A stretch of 64,000 nt of DNA from Pseudomonas sp. sp1636 (GCF_030376615.1 NZ_JARRAB010000001.1:62001-126000), one strand, 5' to 3'. Shown: positions 54,029-61,982, counted from the first letter of the stretch. Numbers and translations are program-made. The notes: generated by a model from the letters alone, not told the origin.

Positions 54029-55495
54029 ATGTCGATCAGCTCCACCATCAAATCCATCCAGGACATCATGCGCAAAGACGTCGGCGTCGACGGCGACGCC
54101 CAGCGCATCGGCCAGCTGGTCTGGCTGCTGTTCCTGAAGATTTTCGATGACCGCGAGCTGGAATGGGAGCTGATGGACGACAGCTACCGCTCGCCCATCC
54201 CCGAGAGCTGCCGCTGGCGCACCTGGGCCGCCGACCCGGAAGGCATGACCGGCGACGACCTCAAGGGTTTTATCGACAACAACCTGTTCCCCCAGCTGCA
54301 GAACCTGCACGAGTACAGCAACACGCCGTCGGCCTTCGTGGTGCGCAGCGTGTTCGAGGACGCCTACAACTACATGAAGTCCGGCCAGTTGCTGCGCCAG
54401 GTGGTCAACAAGATTCAGCAAGGCGTGGACTTCAACAAGGCCCAGGAGCGCCACGAGTTCGGCAACCTCTACGAGCAACTGCTGCGCGACCTGCAGAACG
54501 CCGGCAACGCCGGCGAGTTCTACACCCCGCGTCCGGTCACCGAATTTATGGTGCGCATGGTCGACCCCAAGCTGGAGGAAAAGGTCATGGATCCGGCCTG
54601 CGGCACCGGCGGCTTCCTCACCTGCGCCATCGAGCACAAGCGCAGCCGCTATGTGAAAACCGCCGAGGACGAACGCACCCTGCAGGCCAGCATCTTCGGC
54701 GTGGAGAAGAAGCCGCTGCCGCACCTGCTGGCCACCACCAATATGATCCTGCACGGCATCGAAGTGCCCAGCCAGATCCGCCACGACAACACCCTGAGCA
54801 AACCGCTGATCAGCTGGAGCCCGAACGAGCGCGTGCACTGCATCGTCGCCAACCCGCCGTTCGGCGGCATGGAAGAAGACGGCATCGAAACCAACTTCCC
54901 CGCCGCCTTCCGCACCCGCGAAACCGCCGACCTGTTTCTGCTGCTGATCATGCAGCTGCTTAAAGACGGTGGCCGCGCCGCCGTGGTGCTGCCCGATGGT
55001 TTTCTGTTTGGCGAAGGCATCAAAAGCCGCATCAAGGAAAAGCTGCTCACCGAGTGCAACCTGCACACCATAGTTCGCCTGCCCAATGGCGTGTTCAACC
55101 CCTACACCGGCATCAAGACCAACCTGCTGTTCTTCACCAAGGGCACGTCGACCAAACAGGTGTGGTTCTACGAACACCAGTACCCGGCCGGAGTGAAGAA
55201 CTACTCCAAGACCCGGCCCATGCGTATCGAAGAGTTCGCCGTGGAGCAAGCCTGGTGGGGCAGCGAAGCCGATGGTTTTGCCGCACGGAAAGAGAACGAG
55301 TTTGCCTGGCAGGTCGGCGTCGAAGAGCTGCAGGCGCGCAACTGGAACCTCGACTGCAAGAACCCGCATATCGGCGAACAGATCAGCCACGACCCGAACC
55401 AGCTGCTGCGCAACTACGCCAAGCTGCAAGATGAAATCGGCGAGCTGCGCGACCAGCTCAAGACGGTGCTGGCCGAAGCCCTGGAAAGACCATGA
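54029..55495 (+). CDS. hsdM: Type I restriction-modification DNA methyltransferase subunit
   Basis: 488 aa N6-adenine methyltransferase. N-terminal HsdM helical domain (SIQDIMRKDVGVDGDAQRIG), SAM motif DPACGTGGF (about residue 189) and catalytic NPPF (275-278) in IVANPPFGGMEEDG, with C-terminal helix for HsdS contact (LQDEIGELRDQLKTVLAEAL). ATG 54029 matches the family start, although the RBS is weak. The gene stop is 10 bp before the DUF559 gene. Confidence 0.95.
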   Translation: MSISSTIKSIQDIMRKDVGVDGDAQRIGQLVWLLFLKIFDDRELEWELMDDSYRSPIPESCRWRTWAADPEGMTGDDLKGFIDNNLFPQLQNLHEYSNTPSAFVVRSVFEDAYNYMKSGQLLRQVVNKIQQGVDFNKAQERHEFGNLYEQLLRDLQNAGNAGEFYTPRPVTEFMVRMVDPKLEEKVMDPACGTGGFLTCAIEHKRSRYVKTAEDERTLQASIFGVEKKPLPHLLATTNMILHGIEVPSQIRHDNTLSKPLISWSPNERVHCIVANPPFGGMEEDGIETNFPAAFRTRETADLFLLLIMQLLKDGGRAAVVLPDGFLFGEGIKSRIKEKLLTECNLHTIVRLPNGVFNPYTGIKTNLLFFTKGTSTKQVWFYEHQYPAGVKNYSKTRPMRIEEFAVEQAWWGSEADGFAARKENEFAWQVGVEELQARNWNLDCKNPHIGEQISHDPNQLLRNYAKLQDEIGELRDQLKTVLAEALERP

Positions 55496-55505
55496 ACACT
55501 CAAGG

Positions 55506-56057
55506 ATGAGCAACATGCTGCCCTACAACCGCAACCTGAAGCCCTTGGCCCGCGATCTGCGCAGCAACATGACCGAGGCCGAACAGCGGCTCTGGTCTCG
55601 ACTCAGACGCAAACAGGTATTGGATCTGCAGTTCTATCGCCAGAAACCCTTGGCCGGCTATATCGCCGACTTTTACTGCGCAGCGGCCAAGCTGGTCATC
55701 GAACTGGATGGGGCACAACACCTCGAAACGGCTGCACAAGAACGGGACCAGCAACGAACCGCTGCCCTGCAAAAGCTCGGACTGCAGGTAATCCGTTTCG
55801 ATAACCGTCAGGTTTTACTTGAGTTGGAAGATGTAATGAGCGTGATTTTTGCTGAAGTAGCAAAAGCAATCCCCCCCTGCCCCCCTTTTTCAAAGGGGGG
55901 AGACAAGCAGCCTGATGCCGCTCCCGGCACCAGCGTACTGCCAGGCCGCACGCAGCCCTCATCAACCGACGCAGAACCCCATCCCCCCCTTTGCAAAAGG
56001 GGGGCTAGGGGGGATTCGCCTTTAGCTGCCACACCTGACGCCGGTGAAACAGCATGA
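55506..56057 (+). CDS. DUF559 (Vsr-like endonuclease fold) protein with repeat-derived C-terminus
   Basis: 183 aa. Residues 1-120 are a complete DUF559 domain: NMTEAEQRLWSRLRRKQ, FYRQKPLAGYIADFYC, LVIELDGAQH and VIRFDNRQVL, with the D...ExD pattern of PD-(D/E)xK nucleases. From residue about 121 the sequence is encoded by a double-hairpin element (55868-56016; PPCPPFSKGGDKQPD, then HPPLCKRGARG). Its stop overlaps the hsdS start as ATGA. DUF559 genes often accompany restriction loci; role unknown. Alternative start ATG 55515. Confidence 0.82.
   Translation: MSNMLPYNRNLKPLARDLRSNMTEAEQRLWSRLRRKQVLDLQFYRQKPLAGYIADFYCAAAKLVIELDGAQHLETAAQERDQQRTAALQKLGLQVIRFDNRQVLLELEDVMSVIFAEVAKAIPPCPPFSKGGDKQPDAAPGTSVLPGRTQPSSTDAEPHPPLCKRGARGDSPLAATPDAGETA
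55868..56016. mobile_element. Double-hairpin palindromic element, second copy
   Basis: Outer ends AATCCCCCCCTG (55868 on) and CTAGGGGGGATT (to 56016) are inverted relatives. Hairpins CCCCCCTTT-TTC-AAAGGGGGG (55880-55900) and CCCCCCTTT-GCA-AAAGGGGGG (55984-56004) face each other across about 83 bp. Same build as the hsdR copy; here it forms the 3' third of the DUF559 gene. Confidence 0.85.
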
Positions 56058-58426
56058 CTGCTTTGCTCACCGACAATCTGCCGCTGCTGGCAGGCAGCCC
56101 CAATGGCATCAAGAAGCTGCGCGAACTGATTCTGGAGCTGGCCGTGCGCGGCAAGCTGGTGCCGCAAGATTCCAGCGAAGAACCGGCCAGTGAGTTGCTT
56201 AAGCGGATTGCCGAGGAAAAGGCTCGGTTGGTGGCTGAGGGTAAGATCAAGAAGCAGAAGCCGCTGGCGTCGATAGCCGAGGAAGAAAAGCTATTTGAGT
56301 TACCCATGTCTTGGGTGTGGGGGCGTCTTGGCGAAATCACTTTAAAAATAACGGATGGAACACACCACTCGCCCACAAATACCCCGAGTGGTGATTACAA
56401 ATACATCTCAGCAAAGAATATCAAGTCATGGGGTATCGATCTGACAGGGGTCACTTATGTGACCAATGAAATCCATCAGGAGATTTTTTCTCGTTGTGAC
56501 CCAAGTAAAGGCGACGTCCTGTATATCAAAGATGGCGCGACCACTGGCGTAGCAACAATTAACTCGCTGGACGAGCCGTTCAGCATGCTATCCAGCGTGG
56601 CGCTACTCAAACCCAGCGGCGGACTGCATAACGAGTACATGCTGAAAGCGATAGTCTCGCCGGTTTTCTATCGCGAAATGCGTGCTGGTATGACGGGCGT
56701 GGCAATCACTCGCGTGACGCTAGCCAAGCTAAATAATGCAGTCATCCCGCTACCGCCGCTCGCCGAACAACACCGCATCGTCGCCAAAGTCGATGAACTG
56801 ATGGCCCTGTGCGACCGCCTGGAAGCCCAGCAGACCGACGCCGAAAGTGCCCACGCCCAACTGGTACAAGAGCTGCTCGACAGCCTGACCCAAGCCAGCG
56901 ACGCCTCCGACTTCGCTGCCAACTGGCAACGCCTGGCCGAACACTTCGACACCCTGTTCACCTCCGAACCCAGCATCGACGCCCTCAAACAAACCCTGTT
57001 GCAGCTGGCCGTGGTGGGCAAACTGGTTCCGCAAGACCCCAGTGATGAATCGGCGAGTTGCTGGCTTGGCCGAATTGAAAGTGAAAAAGCTCAGTTGATT
57101 GAAGCCGGTCTACTGAAAAAAACGAAGAGCGCTCTGGACGTAGGCAGAAGCGAAGGCACTCCCGAACTTCCAGACTCATGGCGCTGGGTAACACTCAACG
57201 CGATCACATTGGGAATGGACTCTGGCTGGAGTCCGGCTTGCGAGCAAAATCCGTCACCAAAAAATGACATTTGGGGTGTGCTCAAGACAACTGCAGTGCA
57301 GGTTATGCAATATCGTCAGGATGAGAACAAAGAGCTTCCCTCTCACCTTGAGCCTAGACCTGATGCAGAGGTGAAGGCTGGGGACATTCTTTTTACTCGT
57401 GCAGGCCCGACCAATAGAGTGGGTATCTCTTGCTTAGTCGCAAGCACCAGACCCAAGCTAATGATTTCGGACAAGATCATCCGCTTCCATCCGGTTGAGG
57501 CAGGGGCATATGGACGCTATATAGCTCTATGTCTAAATACTGGGAGTACAGCAAGGTACTTGGAGTCAGCCAAGTCCGGCATGGCTGCCAGCCAAGTGAA
57601 TATTTCACAGGAGAAATTGAAGCTCGCACCTATTCCGCTGGCCCCTCTGCCAGAACAACAGCGCATCGTCGCCAAAGTCGATCAACTAATGGCCCTCTGC
57701 GACCGACTAAAAACCCGCCTAACCCAGGCCCGCCAACTGAACGAACAGCTGGCCAGCACCCTGGTCGAACGCGCCCTTGCCGATGATCGCCAGCAGGCAC
57801 CCGTCACCACGGATCAAAAAGTCGCCCGCACCCTACTCGCTGCCGAAATAACTCACCGCCTCCACAGCCAACGCACCTTCGGCCAGCGCAAACTGCAGAA
57901 GGTGATTTACCTGGCCGAGCATGCGGCCAGGCTTGCCGCCGTACAGGGTAACTACTTGCGCGATGCAGCCGGCCCCCATGATCGTCAACTGATGAATCAG
58001 GTCGAGAACGAGCTATGCAACCGCCAGTGGTACGAGTGCGTCGACCGCGAAACCTTTGGCCATGCCTACCGTCCGCTTTCCCAGGCAGGGCAACATCGGC
58101 AGGCGTATGACAGCGCCTGGTCGACTGCCGAGCGGGCCACCATTGAGCGGGTCGTCGACTTGATGCGGGACTGGGATACGGATCGCTGCGAAATGACCGT
58201 AACGCTCTACGCCGCCTGGAACGACTTTATCCTCGAAGGCCGCCCGGTTACCGATGAGGCCATCGTCGACGAAGTTATGCATAGCTGGAACGACGCCAAG
58301 CTGCGCTTCGGCAAGAACGAATGGCTGGCAGTGCTCGCCAAGATGAAGAAGCAGGAAATCCTGACGCCCACCGGCTTTGGCCAACGCACCACGGGCGGTA
58401 TGCTCAGCTTGCCCGGTTTCGAATAG
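56054..58426 (+). CDS. hsdS: Type I specificity subunit fused to a C-terminal Panacea-like domain
   Basis: 790 aa, far longer than typical HsdS (400-600). N-terminal conserved region (GIKKLRELILELAVRGKLVPQD), TRD1 about 78-235, central repeat PPLAEQHRIVAKVDELMALC, TRD2 about 370-530, second repeat APLPEQQRIVAKVDQLMALC. The last 200 residues (about 584-790) form an extra domain: TFGQRKLQKVIYLAEHAARL then AGPHDRQLMNQ, resembling Panacea/SocA-like (DUF4065) antitoxin domains. Starts in ATGA overlap with the DUF559 gene. TRD segments are visibly AT-richer than flanks. Confidence 0.9.
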   Translation: MTALLTDNLPLLAGSPNGIKKLRELILELAVRGKLVPQDSSEEPASELLKRIAEEKARLVAEGKIKKQKPLASIAEEEKLFELPMSWVWGRLGEITLKITDGTHHSPTNTPSGDYKYISAKNIKSWGIDLTGVTYVTNEIHQEIFSRCDPSKGDVLYIKDGATTGVATINSLDEPFSMLSSVALLKPSGGLHNEYMLKAIVSPVFYREMRAGMTGVAITRVTLAKLNNAVIPLPPLAEQHRIVAKVDELMALCDRLEAQQTDAESAHAQLVQELLDSLTQASDASDFAANWQRLAEHFDTLFTSEPSIDALKQTLLQLAVVGKLVPQDPSDESASCWLGRIESEKAQLIEAGLLKKTKSALDVGRSEGTPELPDSWRWVTLNAITLGMDSGWSPACEQNPSPKNDIWGVLKTTAVQVMQYRQDENKELPSHLEPRPDAEVKAGDILFTRAGPTNRVGISCLVASTRPKLMISDKIIRFHPVEAGAYGRYIALCLNTGSTARYLESAKSGMAASQVNISQEKLKLAPIPLAPLPEQQRIVAKVDQLMALCDRLKTRLTQARQLNEQLASTLVERALADDRQQAPVTTDQKVARTLLAAEITHRLHSQRTFGQRKLQKVIYLAEHAARLAAVQGNYLRDAAGPHDRQLMNQVENELCNRQWYECVDRETFGHAYRPLSQAGQHRQAYDSAWSTAERATIERVVDLMRDWDTDRCEMTVTLYAAWNDFILEGRPVTDEAIVDEVMHSWNDAKLRFGKNEWLAVLAKMKKQEILTPTGFGQRTTGGMLSLPGFE

Positions 58427-58483
58427 CCAAAGGGCAATCAGGACGGCGAGGAGAAAGCGGCAGATGCTCAAGGTCATTTTCAA

Positions 58484-59482
58484 ATGATACCCGGCTATCC
58501 AAAACCCTGGAAAAGCTACCAGGAGCAGCTCGATCAGCTCATCGCTCGCGGCATGGGTGTCACAGACAACGCCAGGGCCCTGGACTACCTAGAGCGCATC
58601 GGCTACTACCGGCTGAGCGGTTACTGGTACCCATTCCGCGAACGCGTCGACCTCTGCCTGCTCGATCCACAGACCAATGCCAAGCCGAAAAAGGTCAAAG
58701 TTGAGCGGCTGCCGCTGGATGAATTCAAACCTGGAACGACCTTTCAGAACGCCGTAGACCTTTATGTATTCGACAAGAAATTGCGACTGCTCGTCCTGGA
58801 TGCGCTGGAGCGTATCGAAATTGCCCTGCGCGTCGACATCTCCCATGGCCTTGGCAAGCACCATAAGTTCTCCTACCTGAAGCCGGAGCTGTTTCACCAA
58901 AGCTTCTCCGGCAAGCTGGATAGTAAGACAGGGCTGACCAAACATCATGGCTGGTTGAGCAAGCATGCAGCGCTTATCAACCGCTCAAACGAAGACTTCA
59001 TCCGTCACAACAAGGACAAATACGGATTGCCTTTGGCCGTTTGGGTCGCCTGCGAAGTGTGGGATTTTGGAACTCTATCAACGCTTTTCAGTGGCATGAC
59101 CGAAGCAGACCAGGACTCCATTGCCAAGCAATATGAAGTCAGTAATGGCCGCATTTTCGCCACATGGCTGCATAGCCTGAACTATCTACGTAACGTATGT
59201 GCCCATCACAGCCGGCTGTGGAACAGAAACGTTGTTGTATACCCTCGCCTGCCATCGACAGAAGAAACTCCTGCATTGAGCCCCTTTCAGGAGGCACGTC
59301 AGCGCAAACCTTTCGTTCTGTTAGTAATCATTCTGCAACTGATGAAGGTCATCAACCCGGCATCTAGCTGGGGGCAAAGACTGAAAACGCTAATGGAGCA
59401 GGACTTCCCAGACCTGAGCCACCTAGGTCTCGATCTGAAAGGCATGGGCGCACCAGAAAGCTGGCAGACACTCGATTGGTAA
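58484..59482 (+). CDS. Abi_2 family (AbiD/AbiF-like) HEPN abortive-infection protein
   Basis: 332 aa. Family blocks: YLERIGYYRLSGYWYPFRE, VYVFDKK-type LYVFDKKLRLLVLDALERIE, and LNYLRNVCAHHSRLWNRN. Two Rx4H motifs are visible: R116-H121 (RVDISH) and R236-H241 (RNVCAH), the catalytic signature of HEPN RNases. Family knowledge: Abi_2 proteins abort phage infection, and AbiF is an RNase-like toxin controlled by a noncoding RNA and related to Cas13 ancestors. It starts 57 bp after hsdS; a structured RNA gene (59495-59551) lies convergently 12 bp past its stop. Lower GC than the core genes. Confidence 0.88.
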   Translation: MIPGYPKPWKSYQEQLDQLIARGMGVTDNARALDYLERIGYYRLSGYWYPFRERVDLCLLDPQTNAKPKKVKVERLPLDEFKPGTTFQNAVDLYVFDKKLRLLVLDALERIEIALRVDISHGLGKHHKFSYLKPELFHQSFSGKLDSKTGLTKHHGWLSKHAALINRSNEDFIRHNKDKYGLPLAVWVACEVWDFGTLSTLFSGMTEADQDSIAKQYEVSNGRIFATWLHSLNYLRNVCAHHSRLWNRNVVVYPRLPSTEETPALSPFQEARQRKPFVLLVIILQLMKVINPASSWGQRLKTLMEQDFPDLSHLGLDLKGMGAPESWQTLDW

Positions 59483-59494
59483 ACTGCAGGCAAT

Positions 59495-59551
59495 AAAAAA
59501 CCCCTGAGCAATCTCGGCACCGAAGCGCTTCAACCGACAGGGGTCGTGTTG
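59495..59551 (-). ncRNA. Candidate structured noncoding RNA (possible AbiF-type RNA antitoxin)
   Basis: From about 59551 leftward the minus strand folds as: outer 7-bp stem ACCCCUG (59538-59544) with CAGGGGU (59500-59506), inner UCGG/CCGA, then a CGC-UUCG-GUG tip, an extra-stable cUUCGg tetraloop, ending in a run of six U (59495-59500): a Rho-independent terminator built into the RNA. A near-consensus promoter sits upstream at 59558-59585. No open reading frame fits inside. Its 3' end faces the Abi gene end. Identity as an antitoxin is inference from the reported AbiF-ncRNA association. Confidence 0.6.
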
Positions 59552-59557
59552 CTGCCA

Positions 59558-59585
59558 ATTATAGGCAGCTGCGCCATTGCGTCAA
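59558..59585 (-). promoter_or_regulatory. Sigma-70 promoter of the candidate ncRNA
   Basis: TTGACG (59580-59585), 16-bp spacer, perfect TATAAT (59558-59563), reading leftward. It is among the strongest promoter-like sequences that I see in the window, and it has no protein start codon close downstream. Confidence 0.75.
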
Positions 59586-59722
59586 CCGCCGCCGGGCGTC
59601 AAAAGCTGGCTGACCTTACTCGCACTGTGCCGACATTCGGCTCTACGCCGCAGCTCAGCGCACATCCAGATGGAGGCATCGTGCATGTCCCTTTTTAGCA
59701 CCTCCAGCTCTTCGGCCGTCAA
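59582..59722 (-). CDS. Possible small protein gene upstream of the ncRNA promoter
   Basis: An open minus-strand frame runs from 59758 to a stop at 59582-59584; with a TTG at 59722 it would give 46 aa. The peptide LTAEELEVLKRDMHDASIW then MCAELRRRAECRH is strongly amphipathic-helical and looks coding, but there is no ATG near the start and only a weak RBS. I do not recognise a family. The stop overlaps the -35 box of the ncRNA promoter. Confidence 0.3.
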   Translation of the reverse strand: MTAEELEVLKRDMHDASIWMCAELRRRAECRHSASKVSQLLTPGGG

Positions 59723-59830
59723 CGGCCTGGGGTGGTTGTCTTGCGGCTGCCCCCGGTGTCAGGCCAGTGGTCGCCTGAGCCGACTTATCAAAACGATAGA
59801 TCGGAGGCGTCAAAGAGAGCGGTAAGGTCG

Positions 59831-60013
59831 CGTTATTCACCTGAGCGTAAAGCTGCCCTTATCCGTAAATTACTGCCGCCACAAAACATGTGCGTGGCCG
59901 AGTTGTCGCGTCAAGAAGGCATCTCCCACGCCACCCTGCATGCTTGGCGCACCAAGCTCGGACAGATAAGGGCGCAGAGTTACTATCTGTATTCATCCCC
60001 AACCGCCTGTTAG
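59831..60013 (+). pseudogene. Transposase OrfA remnant
   Basis: The frame contains RYSPERKAALIRKLLPPQNM then CVAELSRQEGISHATLHAWR, the N-terminal HTH of IS3-family-type OrfA transposases (pattern YSPERKxAxLxKxLPP...I-A-E-x-E-G-I-S-x-x-T-L-x-x-W-R). After about 45 matching residues the similarity stops and the frame ends at 60013, so it is truncated. It marks the right border of the defence island, abutting lysE. Confidence 0.7.
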
Positions 60014-60621
60014 CGGCTCGCCGAAGCCAATGCCGCGCCGAAGCCGATAAAGGTCAGCCCAGCGGTTTTATTGACGATGCGCCCGCCACGTGACGAGGTC
60101 AGCCAGGACTTCGCCCGCCGCGCAAACAACGCATAGACGCAATGAATGCACACCACCAGCGCACTGTACGTCAGCACCAGGGTGGCGAACTGCAGCGAAT
60201 AGTCGCGTGCCGGGTCGATGAATTGCGGAAAAATCGACAGGAAGAAAAACACCGCCTTGGGGTTGGTCAACTGTAACGACAGCCCTTCGACAAAGCGCCG
60301 AGGGAAGCTCGCGCTGTGCACCGCTTGCAGGGAGAAATCGAACGGCGGCGCCCGCCACAGGCGAATGCCGAGGTAAACCAGGTAGGCCGCGCCGACCAAT
60401 TTGAGCAGGGTGAAGGCCTGCGCCGAGGTCGCGAGCAACACCCCCAAACTGGTGGCCGAAATCGCCGCGACCACCAGGGCGCCGAAAGCGATGCCGAGAA
60501 TTCCGCCAAAGGTGCCGCGCAAACCATAACGCAGGGCATTGGTCAGGGTCATGACCACGCCCGGGCCGGGGCTGGCCACGGTGGCGGCGGCCATCAGCAG
60601 AAACAGCAGGTAGAGCTCCAT
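60010..60621 (-). CDS. LysE-family amino-acid exporter
   Basis: 203 aa, six hydrophobic helices. ASPGPGVVMTLTNALRYGLR is the LysE signature; GAAYLVYLGIRLWR and LTNPKAVFFFLSIFPQF are also typical of RhtB/LysE permeases. Exports an amino acid or homoserine lactone; substrate unknown. Its stop lies at the end of the transposase remnant, so the C-terminus may have been slightly altered. Confidence 0.88.
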   Translation of the reverse strand: MELYLLFLLMAAATVASPGPGVVMTLTNALRYGLRGTFGGILGIAFGALVVAAISATSLGVLLATSAQAFTLLKLVGAAYLVYLGIRLWRAPPFDFSLQAVHSASFPRRFVEGLSLQLTNPKAVFFFLSIFPQFIDPARDYSLQFATLVLTYSALVVCIHCVYALFARRAKSWLTSSRGGRIVNKTAGLTFIGFGAALASASR

Positions 60622-60711
60622 CGATGACTCCTTGTCGTCGGCGCTGGGCCCGATTGCCGTGCGCCGGGGATAGCTGCGGCGCGCAGGCCGCTCAGGCTGC
60701 CGGCCGCACTG

Positions 60712-61032
60712 TCACTCTCCGGCCGGCGCACCCTCGGCCACGCAGCGCACGGCCCGCTTGCGTTGGTCGACCAGCACGCCACTCAGGCCTTTCTGTTCCA
60801 GGTCGAACAACACCAGTACGCCGTCCACGCACTGCGCCACCTGGCTGGCCGGCTTGAGCGAGACCTTGTAGTCCTCGCCGGGAACGGTCTTGAGCATGGT
60901 GTAGTCGGCGAGCAGCAAGGCATCCTCCGGCTGGGCGATGTGCAGATAGCCGTAGTAGCCGAGGGCCGCCACTGTGGCGCAGATGCTGGCGATGCCGGTG
61001 AGGATCAGGGGGATGGGGTTCAGTTCACTCAT
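60712..61032 (-). CDS. Hypothetical membrane-anchored small protein
   Basis: 106 aa. One N-terminal hydrophobic helix (ILTGIASICATVAALGYYGY), then a small domain (YTMLKTVPGEDYKVSLKPA, VLVLFDLEQKGLSGVLVD) with two cysteines (AQCVDG, VRCVAEG) that could pair in the periplasm. I recognise no family. ATG 61032 follows GAGAGTCTG. Between lysE and an AIM24-like gene on the same strand. Confidence 0.65.
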   Translation of the reverse strand: MSELNPIPLILTGIASICATVAALGYYGYLHIAQPEDALLLADYTMLKTVPGEDYKVSLKPASQVAQCVDGVLVLFDLEQKGLSGVLVDQRKRAVRCVAEGAPAGE

Positions 61033-61178
61033 GACAGACTCTCGAGGTTGGGCGTTTCGGCAAAAAATAGTCGCCTATCGAGCCAGATGGCTGGCTGACA
61101 GGCAAGCGACGAATTGGCACTGACAGTAACGGCAGGCGGCGCAGCTTGATACGCGCGCGAGCCCGTGCGAAGGCTCGA

Positions 61179-61925
61179 TCATTTGCCGCCGGCACGCACT
61201 TGCTCGCGGGCCTTGAAGGTCGCCGCGTAGATGCGCTCGGCCAGGCGCGAGAACGGCAGGCTCTGCACCCAGACCGTGCCAGTGCCCTTGAGGGTCGCCA
61301 GGACGATGCCCTCGCCGCCGAACAGCATGCTTTTCAGCCCGCCGGCCAGGGCGATGTCGTAGTCGATGCCGCTGGTAAAGGCCACCAGGCAGCCGGTGTC
61401 GAGGCGCAGGGTCTCGTTGTTCAACTCCTTGCGGATCACGGTGCCGCCGGCATGCACGAAGGCCAGGCCATCGCCCTCGAGTTTTTGCAGGATAAAGCCC
61501 TCGCCGCCGAAGAAACCGGCGCCCAGGCGCTTGTTGAAACTGATACCGACCGCGGTGCCGTAGGCGGCGCAGAGAAAGGCGTCTTTCTGGCAGATCAGGC
61601 TGCCGCCGTGCTCGGCCAATTGAATCGGCACCACGGTGCCCGGGTAAGGCGCGGCGAAAGCCACCCGTGCCTGGGTTTGGCCGGCATTGGAGAAGTGCGT
61701 CATAAACAGCGACTCGCCGGTGAGCAGGCGCTTGCCGGCGCTCCACAACTTGCCCAGTACCCCGCTCGCCGCGCCATCGCCCATGCGCGTCTCGAAGCGT
61801 ACGCCGTCGCTCATGTAGTTCATCATGCCGGCTTCGGCGATCACCGTCTCGCCGGGGTCGAGGATGATTTCCACGCTCTGCGCCGAGGCGCCGAGGATTT
61901 CGTAGTCGAGCGAGTGGCTGGGCAT
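61179..61925 (-). CDS. AIM24/TIGR00266-family protein
   Basis: 248 aa beta-rich protein: [65 protein letters not shown] and [15 protein letters not shown]. The repeated Gly-Glu-Gly turns are the AIM24 family signature. Function in bacteria unknown; homologues appear beside stress genes. Start ATG 61925 with GGAGCC upstream; the longer frame reaches into a repeat. Confidence 0.87.
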   Translation of the reverse strand: MPSHSLDYEILGASAQSVEIILDPGETVIAEAGMMNYMSDGVRFETRMGDGAASGVLGKLWSAGKRLLTGESLFMTHFSNAGQTQARVAFAAPYPGTVVPIQLAEHGGSLICQKDAFLCAAYGTAVGISFNKRLGAGFFGGEGFILQKLEGDGLAFVHAGGTVIRKELNNETLRLDTGCLVAFTSGIDYDIALAGGLKSMLFGGEGIVLATLKGTGTVWVQSLPFSRLAERIYAATFKAREQVRAGGK

Positions 61926-61958
61926 GCGGGGCTCCTGGCTGTTCGAATTGGGCGCTTT

Positions 61959-61982
61959 CCCGGATTGCATCCGGGGCTACGG
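61959..61982. repeat. GTAGCCCGGAT-family hairpin
   Basis: CCCGGATTGCATCCGGGGCTACGG, a short palindromic member of the dispersed family, between the AIM24-like and DUF1704 genes. Confidence 0.7.

Noticed and set aside
55862..56016. C-rich/G-rich hairpins as Rho-independent terminators between hsdM and hsdS
   Set aside because: They lie inside an open reading frame, lack U-runs and recur as a paired element inside hsdR.
59483..59600. Terminator of the Abi gene on the plus strand
   Set aside because: The A-run precedes the stem on the plus strand; the U-run appears only on the minus strand, matching a leftward RNA with its own promoter.
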